From Trissonchulus latispiculum (Eukaryota > Nematoda > Enoplea > Enoplida > Ironidae), in NCBI GenBank assembly GCA_030248195.1, contig JASAND010019932.1, positions 45,095-109,094 of the forward strand: a stretch of 64,000 nt of DNA, given 5' to 3'. The position numbers and the translations under genes are program-made. Under the pieces are notes generated by a model that made no database searches, had not been told where the DNA came from, and saw only the letters and a list, made by a program, of their open reading frames with translations. Shown piece by piece: positions 23,266 to 34,499 of this stretch; position 1 is the stretch's first letter, and each line of letters starts with the position of its first letter.

Positions 23266-23372
23266 GGCCTTATGTAGCTGAGTGGTTAGAGCTCCCGACC
23301 CCAGGTCTCCTACCCTTGATGGTTCAATCATCACCCTCGGTCCAATTTTTTTTCACATCTTTCAATCCTGAA
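23266..23372 (+). mobile_element. tRNA-derived SINE, family 2
   Basis: A tRNA-like head has an A-box TATGTAGCTGAGTGGTTAGAGC and a weak B-box GGTTCAATCAT. The tail TCACATCTTTCAATCCTGA matches the tail of the copy at 28044 (TCACATTTCTTTCAATCGTGA). Confidence 0.55.
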
Positions 23373-23885
23373 TATTCTTAATCCTAAATTAGTACATATT
23401 TCTATTTGCGGAGACTGTGTGTGTGTAGGGTGCACTAACTTCATTACCATAATAATTATTCCATTCATTTAGCCAAAGCAATGAAGGACATAGCCGACTC
23501 CAATTAATGTCCTCTTGCAATTAACATGTACCTATGCAACATCCAGGGGGTTATTTTTAGTGCTTCATTCTGTTGCAGTATTCCGAAGACACACACAAAT
23601 TCTTTCATTAACAATTTCTGTGGCATTATTATAGTGAGCACTTTTTTCTCGAACACGGGCATACTACTGAGAACATTTCGAATTCATGAATTTCGATTTT
23701 TCCTTCAATTTTTTTCTGTGAAAGGACAAAGCTCCCAATTTTGCTGCGAAGTTGTATTTGGAACTAATTTAGCTACATCAATCAGTAAAGTTAAAGACAG
23801 CTATTTGGAATATATAGTTCAGGAATAAAGAAAAGTACAGAGCAGTAGTGGTAATGATAACACGAAATTCTTTGTTTCGATACCA
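23373..23885. other. No recognised feature
   Basis: A 100-codon frame at 23526-23828 has no signal, domain, splice context or repeat match that I can recognise. Left uncalled. Confidence 0.35.
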
Positions 23886-23887
23886 TA

Positions 23888-24551
23888 TAGTGGTTGTGCA
23901 CTATCTGCACCGGCCCCCAAAGTGCACCACCTAAAATTTGATTGCTTGCTATTCATTCGATATAACAAGATAGACCATGAGTCGCATAGCAAAATTTAGC
24001 CAATCATCTTGTGTATTTCGTCATGTAAAAATTATTTCTATTGGATGTTTGTATAAAACGCGCTAACCAGCCAAAGGATTAAAATTCAATCCAGTGGTGC
24101 AGATTGCGCATTGTACACAATCTATGTCCATCTGCAAAAACCTGGTAATTTAAAAATGCGGCTTTGAACTTAAAATTCAACGATTTGAAAAATTAGAAAA
24201 ACGGATATTTAGTCTAATTCCGTAGAATATGACTATATAAAAATTTCTTACCGCCTTGAAATATTTATTTTGATTTCACTTGAGTGGTTCACTTTCTGTA
24301 CGCGATGGTTCACATTTGAGACAGTGGCTTTAAACTGCACCATCAATTAAATTTAATTAAATAAAAATTAATTGCCACTTTTATAAATTAATTATCACGA
24401 TGAAACTTGCTGTAGTTGTTGCGAAAATCGAAAGGAAAAAGTTAATACAAAAATTGTCTGACATAAATATTGTTTGGATTTTCTTCAGATTTTTAGAGAC
24501 AAAAATTTAATGATTTTTTAAAAAAGTGGTGCAAATAGTGCACAACCACTA
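23888..24551. mobile_element. Foldback element with TAGTGG ends and TA flanks
   Basis: The inverted ends are TAGTGGTTGTGCACTAT and ATAGTGCACAACCACTA, each followed outward by TA. Repeated TGGTGCA/TGCACCA motifs occupy both arms. A TA duplication would suggest Tc1/mariner, but TA is too short to prove it. Confidence 0.65.
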
Positions 24552-24716
24552 TACAAGTTGCATATTTCATACAAAGACACCGATGTTTGTAGCATTTTAA
24601 GTCTAGTTAGGCATAACTGTCCAATTTGTACAGAAGTATATACATTTATAAACATTATACAAAAAGATTGTAATCGGGTTAGTTCGTCTTTCCTTCCGAG
24701 TTCGTGTAACTGTTAT

Positions 24717-25013
24717 CAAGAGTAGATGATAGGAATAGCATGCAACGGGACTCTTCCTTAGTGTAAATGGCCTGTCAGATGCTCAGCACATTAAGGCCGA
24801 AATCTCGGGGGGGTCACCTTATACACGTAATTTTGACATAAGGTAGGGGATTAGCCAATCAGATTCATTTTAGTTCAAACGCATATAAACACATGGTTAG
24901 CTGTGTTAACCGTGACCCCCCCCCGAGATTTCGGCCTTAATGTGCCGAGCATCTAGAAGCTAGAAAACACTAGGAAGGGTACGGTGTCGTACTTTTCCTA
25001 TCATATACTCTTG
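24717..25013. mobile_element. Foldback element, CAAGAGT family B, copy 2 (297 bp)
   Basis: It starts CAAGAGTAGATGATAGG and ends CATATACTCTTG. CTGTTAT flanks both sides (24710-24716 and 25014-25020), a perfect 7-bp duplication. It lacks the long centre of the 17975 copy. Confidence 0.88.
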
Positions 25014-25333
25014 CTGTTATATACGTTGCCCGATCTATGACACAAATGACGCAAATGGTTAAGGTTAAAGAGTAGGCAAATTTAGAAGTAAATCCTAAAG
25101 AATGCGGAAACTGCAAAGTAATTAGGTTGTTGTTGCTGTAATAGTCTTTCTATTGCAAGCAGGATTGACTGGCTCAATGTAGCACCCGTCTGAAGCTGTT
25201 TGCGAGATTAATTTTGCTAAAACTACTACTAGGGACCCAGAATAAACCGGTTAAGTTTAGACAAGAGCAATAGAGAGAGCATCACCTCGGCAAAGCATCT
25301 GCCCTCCAACAAACTGTGCCCGGTATTAGTGTT

Positions 25334-25856
25334 GTCATCCGGCCCTGTTCCGGGCTTGGCTGAGCCCCGAGCCCGGCCCGGATCAAGATTCGATCGGACT
25401 GGCCCGGCCCGGCCCGGATTTTTTCGGGCCGTTTCCAGGTCAAAGGAAAAATGGCTATAAATGGATAGAAAAACACTAAATTTTTACTGAGAATCCTTGA
25501 AACTAGAAGCTTTCCACTTCAATTGAACTGAAAAAATATCAATGTATTGTATAATTCATATCAAGTGTTGATTAAAACTAGTATCATTGCTGTTTTGGCA
25601 CTTTAGCTCGATATTCGATTCTCGAATTACCGATGTATATAGGTTTATTCAATGTTTTCAATGATATATAGGTTTGCTTCTATGCCAATTCACTGCATAT
25701 ATTTGCATATGTTATTTTTACATTTATTTCCTATCAATCATTGTTTATTATCTGCTAAAAACCACATCAAAAATTTTTTGCTAATTCTGACCGTTCGGGC
25801 CGGCCTCGGACCTGTTTCGGGCCCGAAATCCGGGTCGGGCTCTTGAACATTACCCT
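25334..25856. mobile_element. hAT-like element with GGCCCG-repeat ends, copy 1
   Basis: It starts TAGTGTTGTCATCCGGCCC and ends near GGGCTCTTGAACATTACCCTG. Both ends hold (GGCCC)n blocks, and the middle matches 48892-49165 (TTTACTGA, CCACTTCAATTGAA). No duplication could be assigned. Confidence 0.6.
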
Positions 25857-26023
25857 GTATAAGTGACCAATAGGCGCCGTTCCTTATGCCTGTGCTCAAA
25901 AGCTCGAAATAGACACATTTTAGATGAAAGCAAAGCAGTTGTTGCGGTTTTAAGCTTTAACGATACTGCAGTTAGCGAGCACAGAACGTATTGTAACGCT
26001 CGCTCACACGAATTTATACAGAT

Positions 26024-26054
26024 ATGACGCTTGTCATACTCTTATGTATTACAT
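26024..26054. mobile_element. Solo right end of a CAAGAGT-type element
   Basis: CATACTCTTATGTATTACATACTCTTG matches the terminal style of the foldback families. No left end nearby. Confidence 0.4.
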
Positions 26055-26912
26055 ACTCTTGAGTCCACTGAAAAGCTAGAGCATTGAGTCTATGCTTTCG
26101 AGCCCCCTCCCCCCCCCCCCGGACCAGAAACCCAATACTTTCAACCTGTTTTCTAACTAGCTTTTGCCAAAACCCGTCACACAGTTGAAGTTAAGACCAT
26201 ATTTAGCCATCAGGTTCAACTGACAGCGACAGCACTACAACATTAATGGACTTTTTTTATCAACTCTCCCGGGAACTTACAACCCCCTCCATTTCGCACA
26301 TGACAGTGGGAATGGAATTAAGCCAAAAATAAGCTAAAAAACGGAAAATTCTACAGAAGATGAATGGGGGATAAGCCTTTAGTTGGCCAAATTAGCTTAG
26401 TTTTATGAATGACGTTACTACAATCTTACCACCAGGGGGGATTTTTGAGGACAGCAGATACACGGATAACTACAAAGTTTCATTCAACCTCTCCTTTTGA
26501 CATTCATTCTTTTAATTATTCAATTCATTAACGGACTTTCCTGAGTTCATTCATACTTTATGTAGCTCTACAATAGGGTTGGGTATCACACGGATAATAC
26601 TTAATTATCAGTATCTGCGTAGGTGGGTACTTTTGCCCTATCAATTTGATGTAGTCTTTTAAACCTGTCAAAACTTAGCTATATTCTAATGTGCTAAATA
26701 TGGTAATTATCGGAAATTTTTGCCAAAAAATTCTATACGAGCAGTAAATGTTTTTCATCTCTTTTTTTGCAGATTTTGCCACCCTATTCAACTCGGCCTC
26801 ATCCGAAGGGGATTCGAGCTGGTTATAACTGTGCCGCCTGTATTCTATGCTGATTAGAGGACGATATTAATTCTGGTATTGTAAGTCTTGCCCGATTCGT
26901 TTCTTCTATGAC

Positions 26913-27882
26913 ATGCCTGATAGCACCCATTCCATGCGACGTGGACTGCTGTTAGGTCACTACTGGCTCTGGGGGTCCCTACTGGTGAGCAGCCTGATCT
27001 CAACATCAGCCGCTGATTCCGCTGGAGGTCGCTTATCCTTTCTCTCTGACAACAAACTTCAAAGAATATGCGCCCCCAGTGAGGCCTGTGCTTTTGCCTA
27101 CTTCAACGAACGAAAAGGCAGATACAAAAGTTTACCATCATGGTAAGTGTCCGCAAAGTGAAAAGTGGATGCTTCAGCTGTTGCGATTGAAATTTTAAGT
27201 CTTTGAAATTGAAAATTTAAGTTAATCGAGCTTAAATCTGTTATGGGCATGCTTTTTTCGACCGCAGTAGTATAGAAAAGGGGGTTCCAGGACCTACCTC
27301 AGCCACTATAATAGGGAGACAGACGTTTTTATGTTAGAATTACATATACAATTAACTAAATATTTACTACTGAAAAATTCGTCAACTTTGGTAACCAAAT
27401 AATTATTACATTTATTCAGGCTGAATTTTTTAATGTCTTTAAAAGTTAGTTGCGTTGTTGTTGTTTTTTAAAAGTTGTTTTAAAAGTTGGCAAAAAGTTG
27501 TGTGCGCACTTTAAAAATATTATCAAGTTGTAAAATGTTTTACATAGCTTTTAAAAGTGTCACAAGAAGGAGTTACAAATCTTAAGCCAAACCGGAAACA
27601 GCAGTTTTTTCCTAACGAATTCTTTTTTTATTAATTTCAGGTGTCAATGCACAAAGAAGCAAGAATGCGTACATGAACAAACGAACGCTAACGGGATCAT
27701 GAAACACTTTTGTCGGGAGGCAACGGAAATTCTAATCCAACAGAGGGCCGGGGGGCGTCCCAGGGGGTCCCATTTGCTCAGGTGACAGTTTATGATACCG
27801 CCCCTTCCTTATGTAAGATAATGTTATCTCTGATTGTAATGCCAGTTTCCTTTTTAGAGAAAAGTACCTTTCCACAACCTGA
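26913..27882 (+). CDS. Secreted six-cysteine small protein (spliced gene)
   Basis: Exons 26913-27142, 27641-27781 and probably 27858-27882 join in phase. The first donor is TG|GTAAGT, the first acceptor TTAATTTCAG, the second donor CAG|GTGACA and the second acceptor CCTTTTTAG. The product is about 131 residues; if the last intron is retained, a stop at 27783 gives 124. A signal peptide is likely, using M1 or M8 (26934), with the hydrophobic stretch GLLLGHYWLWGSLLVSSL. The mature part has the pattern C53-x5-C59-x18-C78-x-C80-x5-C86-x14-C101, suggesting three disulfides and a secreted role. AATAAA follows at 27895. I do not recognise the family. Similar spacing occurs in several arthropod secreted peptides, but this is not an assignment. 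A pyrimidine-rich tract with AG at 26772 may mark a 5' untranslated exon. Confidence 0.7.
27143..27640 (+). other. Intron 1 of the secreted-protein gene
   Basis: A 498-bp intron in phase 2 splits the TGG codon for the Trp before C78. It starts GTAAGT and ends TTTTATTAATTTCAG. Confidence 0.7.
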
Positions 27883-27894
27883 ATGTGCTCTCTC

Positions 27895-27900
27895 AATAAA
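27895..27900 (+). promoter_or_regulatory. Polyadenylation signal AATAAA
   Basis: AATAAA lies 12 bases after the stop codon of the third exon, supporting this as the 3' end of the secreted-protein gene. Confidence 0.5.
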
Positions 27901-28043
27901 AAAGGACTGTTGTGCTCATCTACATATATTATATACTAATAGTTACAATGTTTACAACAATGTTAAATGTCAACTAAGCGTTGCACGTGAACTGCGAAAG
28001 GTTGAAATTAACATAATAAATTAGTCCCACCCTTACTGTCCGG

Positions 28044-28205
28044 GGGTCATTAGCTCAGTGGTAAGGTAAGTGGTAGGTATTACTAAAGGTCTGAAGCGCG
28101 TCGGTTCGACACCGCCCATGACATTTTGTCACATTTCTTTCAATCGTGACTGACTTTCGGAGTCTCGGAAGTCTCGGAATCCGGACTGGTCCGTGATAAA
28201 CTTTT
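28044..28205 (+). mobile_element. tRNA-derived SINE, family 2
   Basis: The tRNA-like head (28044-28124) pairs GTCAT with ATGAC at its ends. It has an A-box TTAGCTCAGTGGTAAGG and a B-box GGTTCGACACC. The tail TTTCTTTCAATCGTGACTGAC...GGTCCGTGATAA matches 30478-30553 in reverse and the tail at 23345. Confidence 0.65.
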
Positions 28206-28289
28206 GAAACTAAAGATAAATAACATCTTTCTTCTTTTTGCAAGTGAGAGCAAATGCAAGCTTTTTTAAACATTCTGTGGTACTTTACT

Positions 28290-29385
28290 CACTCTTAAAA
28301 GTTTCTGTAGAATCTACAGGAACTACTTTTGTAGATCAGAAATACAAAAGGTTTTGTAGAAAATACAGGTTATGTCTTGTAATTTCTACAGGACATTGTT
28401 CTTAGTTTTTACCGGATATACTTTAGTAGAATGGATTACAAGTTAGACCAGTAGTATTCAGTACAAATTAAACCTGTACTTTTCACTGGTTTAAAGGTTT
28501 ACTTTACAGGTTATTACTCGATACGCTGATAATGCAAACTGGGCATATAAGGGCAGCAGTGATCATAATCATTGAAGACTGAAATTTTTTGAATGTTTTA
28601 ATTTTTCAGTCTTTCAACTCTTAAAAATACTCTTAAAAAGACCCCTGTAGAAATTACAGGAATTCTTGTAGTTTTCTACAAAAGTGCTCCTGTGCGGTCA
28701 GTCACTAGCGGAGCTTCTTGTATTTTCCACAAAAGTAACTTGTATTTTTACCGGCCTCTCGAATAGTAAGAATAATAAAAATTGCAGGAGTTTTCTGCAC
28801 AAAATGCTAAGGAAACCTGTAGTTTTATCATAGGAGTTTCCTGTAGAAAATACTAAAGAAACCTGTAGTTTGTTCAGCTTCTTTCGACCATCCTAAATTA
28901 GATGCCAAACCTGTAGTTTTTACAAGACAAACCCTGTAATTTTTACTGGAGCGACCTGTTAATGGAAAAGCGGGTGGGGGGGGGGTGCAGGTGCGGTGGG
29001 GGCCTCCCAAAATACCTTCGGCAAGGAGCGGCCGTTAAAAAATCACCCACGGGATGTAGAAAGATTGGAAATTTGAAAATATTCAAAAAATTTCAGTCTT
29101 CAAAAATTATGATCGCTGTCGCCCCAATATACTCGGTTTGTGTTATCAAGGTATCGAGTAATAAGCTGTAGAGTAAATCTGTAAACCAGTGAAAACTACA
29201 GGTTTCATTTGTATTGAATGCTAGTCTAACTTGTAATCCATTCTACCAAAGTATATCCGGTAAATACTACCAAGGATGACCTGTAGAAATTACAAGACTT
29301 AACCTGTATTTTCTATAAACGCTTTTTGTATTTATCGTCTACAAAAGTGATTCCTGTAGTTTCGACTGGAACATTTCTAAGAGTG
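28290..29385. mobile_element. Palindromic-word element, word CCTGTAGAAATTACAGG
   Basis: The ends are ACTCTTAAAAG and TTTCTAAGAGT. The arms repeat CCTGTAGAAATTACAGG and variants (CTTGTAATTTCTACAGG, CCTGTAGTTTTTAC) many times in both orientations. A separate inverted repeat (29003-29055 against 29387-29435, TGGGTGATTTTTT...CGGCCG) spans the right edge, so a second element is probably intertwined. Confidence 0.7.
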
Positions 29386-29469
29386 CGTGGGTGATTTTTT
29401 TGCAACGGCCGTCCCTTGTCGAAAATATTTTGGGAAGGCCGGCCACTTTTTAATCAACAGGGGTCATTT

Positions 29470-30405
29470 TAAGAGTGTGGTGGGTGAGCGCGAGACCAGT
29501 ACTAAAAAGCGTTTCTAACTCAACGGGCAGAGAAATAACACCTTAAAAGCGAGACAGTTGCATGACGATTACCGCAGGAATTTTTATATAATAATTGGGC
29601 GGGTGTCGAACCCTAGCACTCGTAACTGTTTCACTTTTAAGATGCTATTTCTGCCCGTTGTTTTAGAAACGCTCTGCGCAGAGCAGCATTTTAATGGTCT
29701 CACCAAGAGTGTATAATAGTAAGAGTGTGACACTCTTACACTAGCATGAACAAATCATGCTAGGTATGCTCGGTGCGTTAACTCGGGACCCCTCCCGGAA
29801 CTTCCGGGGGGGTCCCACTTTGCACTATCTATCTACACGCTTTCATATAAGCGTGTGTCTGCTCGCTGATTGGCCCATTAGCCTAAGGCTTACAGTAGGC
29901 ATTTTATTAGTAATTTTTAATTAATGAATAATAACATTAATTAGGTTAATGCAATTAAAAAAACTAACTCGACAACTTTGTAGTATTTTTCTGCTCTTTC
30001 CAACGATATAGAAATTGTTGCAGATTACATTTCTTCGAATTTTTGTATTATGCAACAATTTTTATATCATTGAAAAGAGCAGAAAAAATGCTACACAGTT
30101 GTCGAGTTAGTTTTTTAATTGCATTAACCTAATTAAAGTTATTATTAATTAAAAATCACTAATAAAATGCCTACTGTAAGCCTTAGGCTAATGGGCCAAT
30201 CAGCGAGCAGACACACGCTTATATGAAAGCGTGTAGATAGTGCAAAGTGGGACCCCCCCCCCGGAAGTTCCGGGAGGGGTCCCGAGTTAACGCACCGAGC
30301 ATACCTAGCATGATTTGTTCATGCTAGTGTAAGAGTGTCACACTCTTACTATTATATATACACTCTTGGTCTCACCCATCAAAGAGTACCACAGAATACT
30401 CAAAA
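29470..30405. mobile_element. Foldback element interrupted by a CAAGAGT element
   Basis: AGAGTGTGGTGGGTGAG...GAGACCA at 29470-29500 is mirrored by TGGTCTCACCCATCAAAGAGTACCAC, which continues across the insertion at 29704-30368. The inner part repeats CAACGGGCAGAAATA...CTTAAAAG in inverse copies. One copy looks tRNA-like on the minus strand (B-box GGGTTCGACACCC, 29605-29665). Confidence 0.6.
29704..30368. mobile_element. Foldback element, CAAGAGT family A, copy 2 (665 bp)
   Basis: It starts CAAGAGTGTATAATAG and ends TATACACTCTTG. GTCTCAC flanks both sides (29697-29703 and 30369-30375), a perfect 7-bp duplication. Arms and centre match 1810-2470, including the C/G-run position and the GCCAATCAGCGAGCAGACAC block. 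Confidence 0.92.
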
Positions 30406-30477
30406 AAAGCCTGCACTTGCACTCGACTCACTTGCAAAACGAAGAAAGGTGTTATTTATTTTTGTTTTCAAACGTTA

Positions 30478-30553
30478 TTACGGACCAGGCCGGATACCGG
30501 TAAAGTCTAGACCGCCAGACCCGGAAGTCAATCAGGATTGAAAGAAATGTAAT
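30478..30553 (-). mobile_element. SINE family 2, tail fragment
   Basis: On the minus strand this reads ATTACATTTCTTTCAATCCTGATTGAC...CTGGTCCGTAATAA, matching the tail of the SINE at 28044-28205. No tRNA head remains. Confidence 0.6.
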
Positions 30554-30822
30554 CATCCCCCAAACTTGGATAAGACGACCAACTAACTACTATTCTAGTG
30601 GTTTCTTATCGCTTTATTCCTACATCTAAAAGTGGGGCTGATCATAACTTGTCGAAATGTCGAAATTTTTGGGATTATGCCTTTATTCGCTAGAAGCCAC
30701 ACCGTTTTCGGAATAGTATATTTGCAGGCTATATAGTAAGCTGTTAACATTTTTCCCACAAACGGTTTGTCAATCAATGCAAAAGCGTCAAAGGAAAGGC
30801 TTTGGGTTGATAATATGTATAC

Positions 30823-33357
30823 TAGTGATGTTTCAGTCACTGAAACTGAAACTGAAACTAGGTTTCAGTCTCTACATGTTTCAGTTTCAGTCACTGAAAC
30901 TGAAACTGAAACTGAAACTGAAAGTATTTGGGAAAGTGGACTGAAACTGAAAAGATTTAAGCTGTCCGACTGAAACTGAAACTGAAAAGATTTAAGCTGT
31001 CCGACTGAAACTGAAACTGAAACTGAAAAGATTTAAGCTGTCCGACTGAAACTGAAACTGAAACTGAAACTATATTCGAAACTGAACTGAAACTGGAACT
31101 GAAACTGAAACTATCCCAATTCTAGGACTGAAACTGAAACTGAAACTATCCCAATTCTTGGACTGAAACTGAAACTGAAAGTAGTATAATCTGAAACCAT
31201 TTCAGTCCCAGCGTAAAACCTGAAGCTTTTCTTGCTCGCTGGAACTGAAACAGGTTTCAGTTCATGCTGAGACTGAAACTAAAGTCTGACCAAAAATTCT
31301 TGGAACCGAAATGTTAGCGGCTGTCCTGAGTTATCATTTGAAGGTAGCCTATACAATGTATATATTTTTCGAATCCTCAGGAATCCGAGATTTCGAAAAT
31401 CCGAAAAATTCCGAAATTCCGGATTTCATTCACGGAAAATTTAAAATTTTTAGTTTTTCGCCAAATTTTTATCGCAATCAAAATTTGGTTCTCACAGTCG
31501 AATAGAGCTGGTCCCGCTACACATGTTTGCTCTTAGAAGCTTTTCACGAAAATGCACCCAATTTCCGGAATTCCGGGTTTTCTAAATTACCGGATTTTAA
31601 AAATTTCCTCCAATACCCTCAAGGAGGGTATCATTGGAAAGCTCTTATCGAGCTGAACAACTTTTGTAATAGAACGACCTCGTGAAAATGCACTCAATTC
31701 CCGGAATTCGCGAAAACCGGATTTTCCGGATTTTAAAAATTATCTCCAATACCCACAATATGGGTATCATTCGAGAGCTCTTGATGAGCTGAACAAATCT
31801 TGTAATAGAACCAATGTCTGAAAATGCACATAAATCCCGGAATTCACAAATTCGGATTTCACTCTAGCTTGGAAATTTTTCGTGAATTCCGAAAATTGGG
31901 CTCATTTATGCAAGTTGGTTCTATTACAAGATTTGTTCAGCTTATCAAGAGCTCTCGAATGATACCCATATTGTGGGTATTGGAGAAAATTTTTAAAATC
32001 CGGAAAATCCGGTTTTCGCAAATTCCGGGAATTGAGTGCATTTTCACGAGTTCGCTCTATTACAAAAGTTGTTCAGCTCGATAAAAGCTTTCGAATGATA
32101 CCCATCTTGAGGGTATTGGAGGAAATTTTTAAAATCCGGTAATTTAGAAAACCCGGAATTCCGGAAATTGGGTGCATTTTCGTGAAAAGCTTCTAAGAGC
32201 AAACATGTGTAGCGGGACCAGCTCTATTCGACTGTGAGAACCAAATTTTGATTGCGGTAAAAATTTGGCGAAAAACTAAAAATTTTAAATTTTCCGTGAA
32301 TGAAATCCGGAATTTCGGAATTTTTCGGATTTTCGAAATCTCGGGTTCCTGAGGATTCGAAAAATATATACATTGTATAGGTTACCTTCAAATGATAACT
32401 CAGGACAGCAGCTCACATTTCGGTTCCAAGAATTTTTGGTCAGACTTTAGTTTCAGTCTCTGCGTATGAAACGTCATTTCAGTCTCTGCGTATGCTTAGG
32501 TTCCATGAAAAGGCTATTGGAAATTTTCCCATAATAGTTTTTCTTGCGAAAGATTGAATGTATGCGTCCAATTTTAGCCATCATATTATATATTAGATAG
32601 CAGTATATATTACTTTTGGATCATTTACTGTCAGCTTATCAGATAAAACTAAGAAGTTGTGTTACAGTACAATTGCTTTAGGTATATAGCTTTTGAAGTA
32701 TACGTGGCTGTGGCACCTCTACAATCTACGGCATTAGAGGCAAAGCATTCAGTTCCAGCAATGAACCATTATTTTCCTCAAAACCATTATATACATTTTG
32801 GAGGGATGTTATGCTTTGATTGAAGCAAATCACCAAAGCTGTTTTAGATAATTAATTTAAAAGAAAGTCAATGCAGCAAAGCAAGCAACTATTTCACAGC
32901 GGATCTTATATTTTATTTGTCTTTACTAAAAAAATGATTGTATAACCAAGGAATTGCAAGTAAAATATTATGAGACGAAGTTTTATTTATAAGAGATTAG
33001 AAGCTTGGAAATAAAAATAAGACTGCGCTGCAACAATTTTAAATACCAAATACATTTGGAAACTGAAATTTTAATTTTTTTGCTATGACTTCCCTTAACT
33101 GAAACTATTTTAATACTCGGACTAAAACTGAAACTATTTTGCCTTGCCGACTGAAACTGAAACTGAAACTATTTTGCGTCGCCGACTGAAACTGAAACTG
33201 AAACTGAAATTAATTTGGGATGGCGACTGAAACTGAAACTAAAACTGAAATTATTTTGGGATGACGACTGAAACTGAAACTGAAACTGAAATTATTTTTG
33301 GTATCCGACTGAAACTGAAACTGAAACTAAAATGAGCTACTGAAACAACACTGACGT
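30823..33357. mobile_element. hAT-type element with (CTGAAA)n arms
   Basis: It starts TAGTGATGTTTCAGTCACTG. The right end mirrors this (ACTGAAACAACACTG) plus four extra bases. ATGTATAC flanks both sides (30815-30822 and 33358-33365), a perfect 8-bp duplication. CTGAAACTGAAA arrays occupy 30840-31260 and 33120-33335. The interior holds the palindrome at 31268-32461 and AT-rich DNA. No transposase. Confidence 0.8.
31268..32461. repeat. 1.2-kb palindrome inside the CTGAAA element
   Basis: GAGACTGAAACTAAAGTCTG at the left is mirrored at 32461, and the two arms of about 590 bp match closely to a centre near 31865. The arms carry repeated AATTCCGGAATT, CAAAATCCGGAAAATCCGG and GGGTATCATTCGA blocks. 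A fragment recurs at 17285-17520. Confidence 0.85.
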
Positions 33358-33365
33358 ATGTATAC

Positions 33366-33978
33366 ACATTCCAGTGTCTATGTCAGAAAGATCTTACTGG
33401 AGGATTCAAGCCAGGATCGAAATAATTTGATCATAAAACCAGTATTATAATGTATAAATTCAAAAATAGTCAAAAGTATGAGAAACATTGAAAACTTACT
33501 GAAAATGGTAAAATTTTCTAATAAAGTAGACCAAAGTTTGTTGTGAAAAAACGTGACTGTTGATTTGTTGACCCGCTCTGACCCGCGGGTACCCACTGAC
33601 CTGAAAGTCGACCCGCGACCCACTTCCAACTCTGAGCCCAGCCTAAATTCATTCATTAAGCTTCATAAATTAATTCATATTCAATAACACTCATTTATTC
33701 ATTTGTAAAAGGTTTATTCGTTCGTAAAACTGATTTTAATCCAACTAAAATTCCCACTACTAATACACTTTTAAATCCCTGCACTATTAATGTAGAATCC
33801 ATGTGACTTACGTTATCCAATTTTGCTATGGGGTAATGTTTTCATTATCTTTAAACACTTTGGCAGGCCATTAAAATAATTACAAATTCTTAATTCCTAA
33901 GGATAATCGCACTTCACAGGTAATTACGAAACAACGTCAACACGAAGTTTTTTGACTGAACACAAAAAACATTCGTAA
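33366..33978. other. No recognised gene; short GACCCGCGGGTACCC patch
   Basis: GACCCGC/GCGGGTACCC motifs at 33570-33625 may be the repeat-word end of another hAT-like element. The 92-codon frame over it is not supported. Confidence 0.35.
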
Positions 33979-34052
33979 TTCCAGTGTGGTCTAGTGGTTA
34001 GGATTTGCGACTTTCGCTCGCAAAACTCGCGTTCGAATCCCAGCAAGGGAAA
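33979..34052 (+). tRNA. tRNA-Glu-like sequence (anticodon TTC), probable pseudogene
   Basis: The A-box TGGTCTAGTGGTTAGGAT is that of tRNA-Glu. A perfect five-pair anticodon stem (TGCGA/TCGCA) holds the loop CTTTCGC, giving anticodon TTC. The B-box is GTTCGAATCCC. The T stem is poorly paired and the acceptor stem pairs over only about four or five bases, so function is doubtful; it may be a SINE head. Confidence 0.5.
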
Positions 34053-34499
34053 GTGAATACAGAAAAGTAATCTTTCACGCTAGATACCAAAACTCCTTCA
34101 GACAATCAGAGCTACAAAGAAGTCACAAGTGACTTCAATCTGTCATATCAAACGACTTAATCAGTTGAAATTAACGAAGAAATAGTGAACTCTAAGCAGC
34201 AAACCAGTCAGCCGGGCTCAGTTGAGCTAGTTTCCAACCCAGTCGCAAAAAAGGAAAACCGCCAAATACGACCAGACATTTTTATTTCGAGTTTCGACTA
34301 GCTATGTAACTGCAATACTATAACACAGACTTTATTATTAAAAACAACAATGACAACAAGAGGGACAAAACAAACACACAAACACAAGTTATAATCCTAT
34401 AATTATGTACATGATTAACGTATACGATACCAGAATCTGAGTGGCTTAAACCTATCAATCTACGTATTGTACAGTCTAATTGCACATTTTATCAACGCT

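Noticed and set aside
23526..23828. 100-codon plus-strand frame
   Set aside because: Longest frame in its region but without recognisable features, initiation context or splice support.
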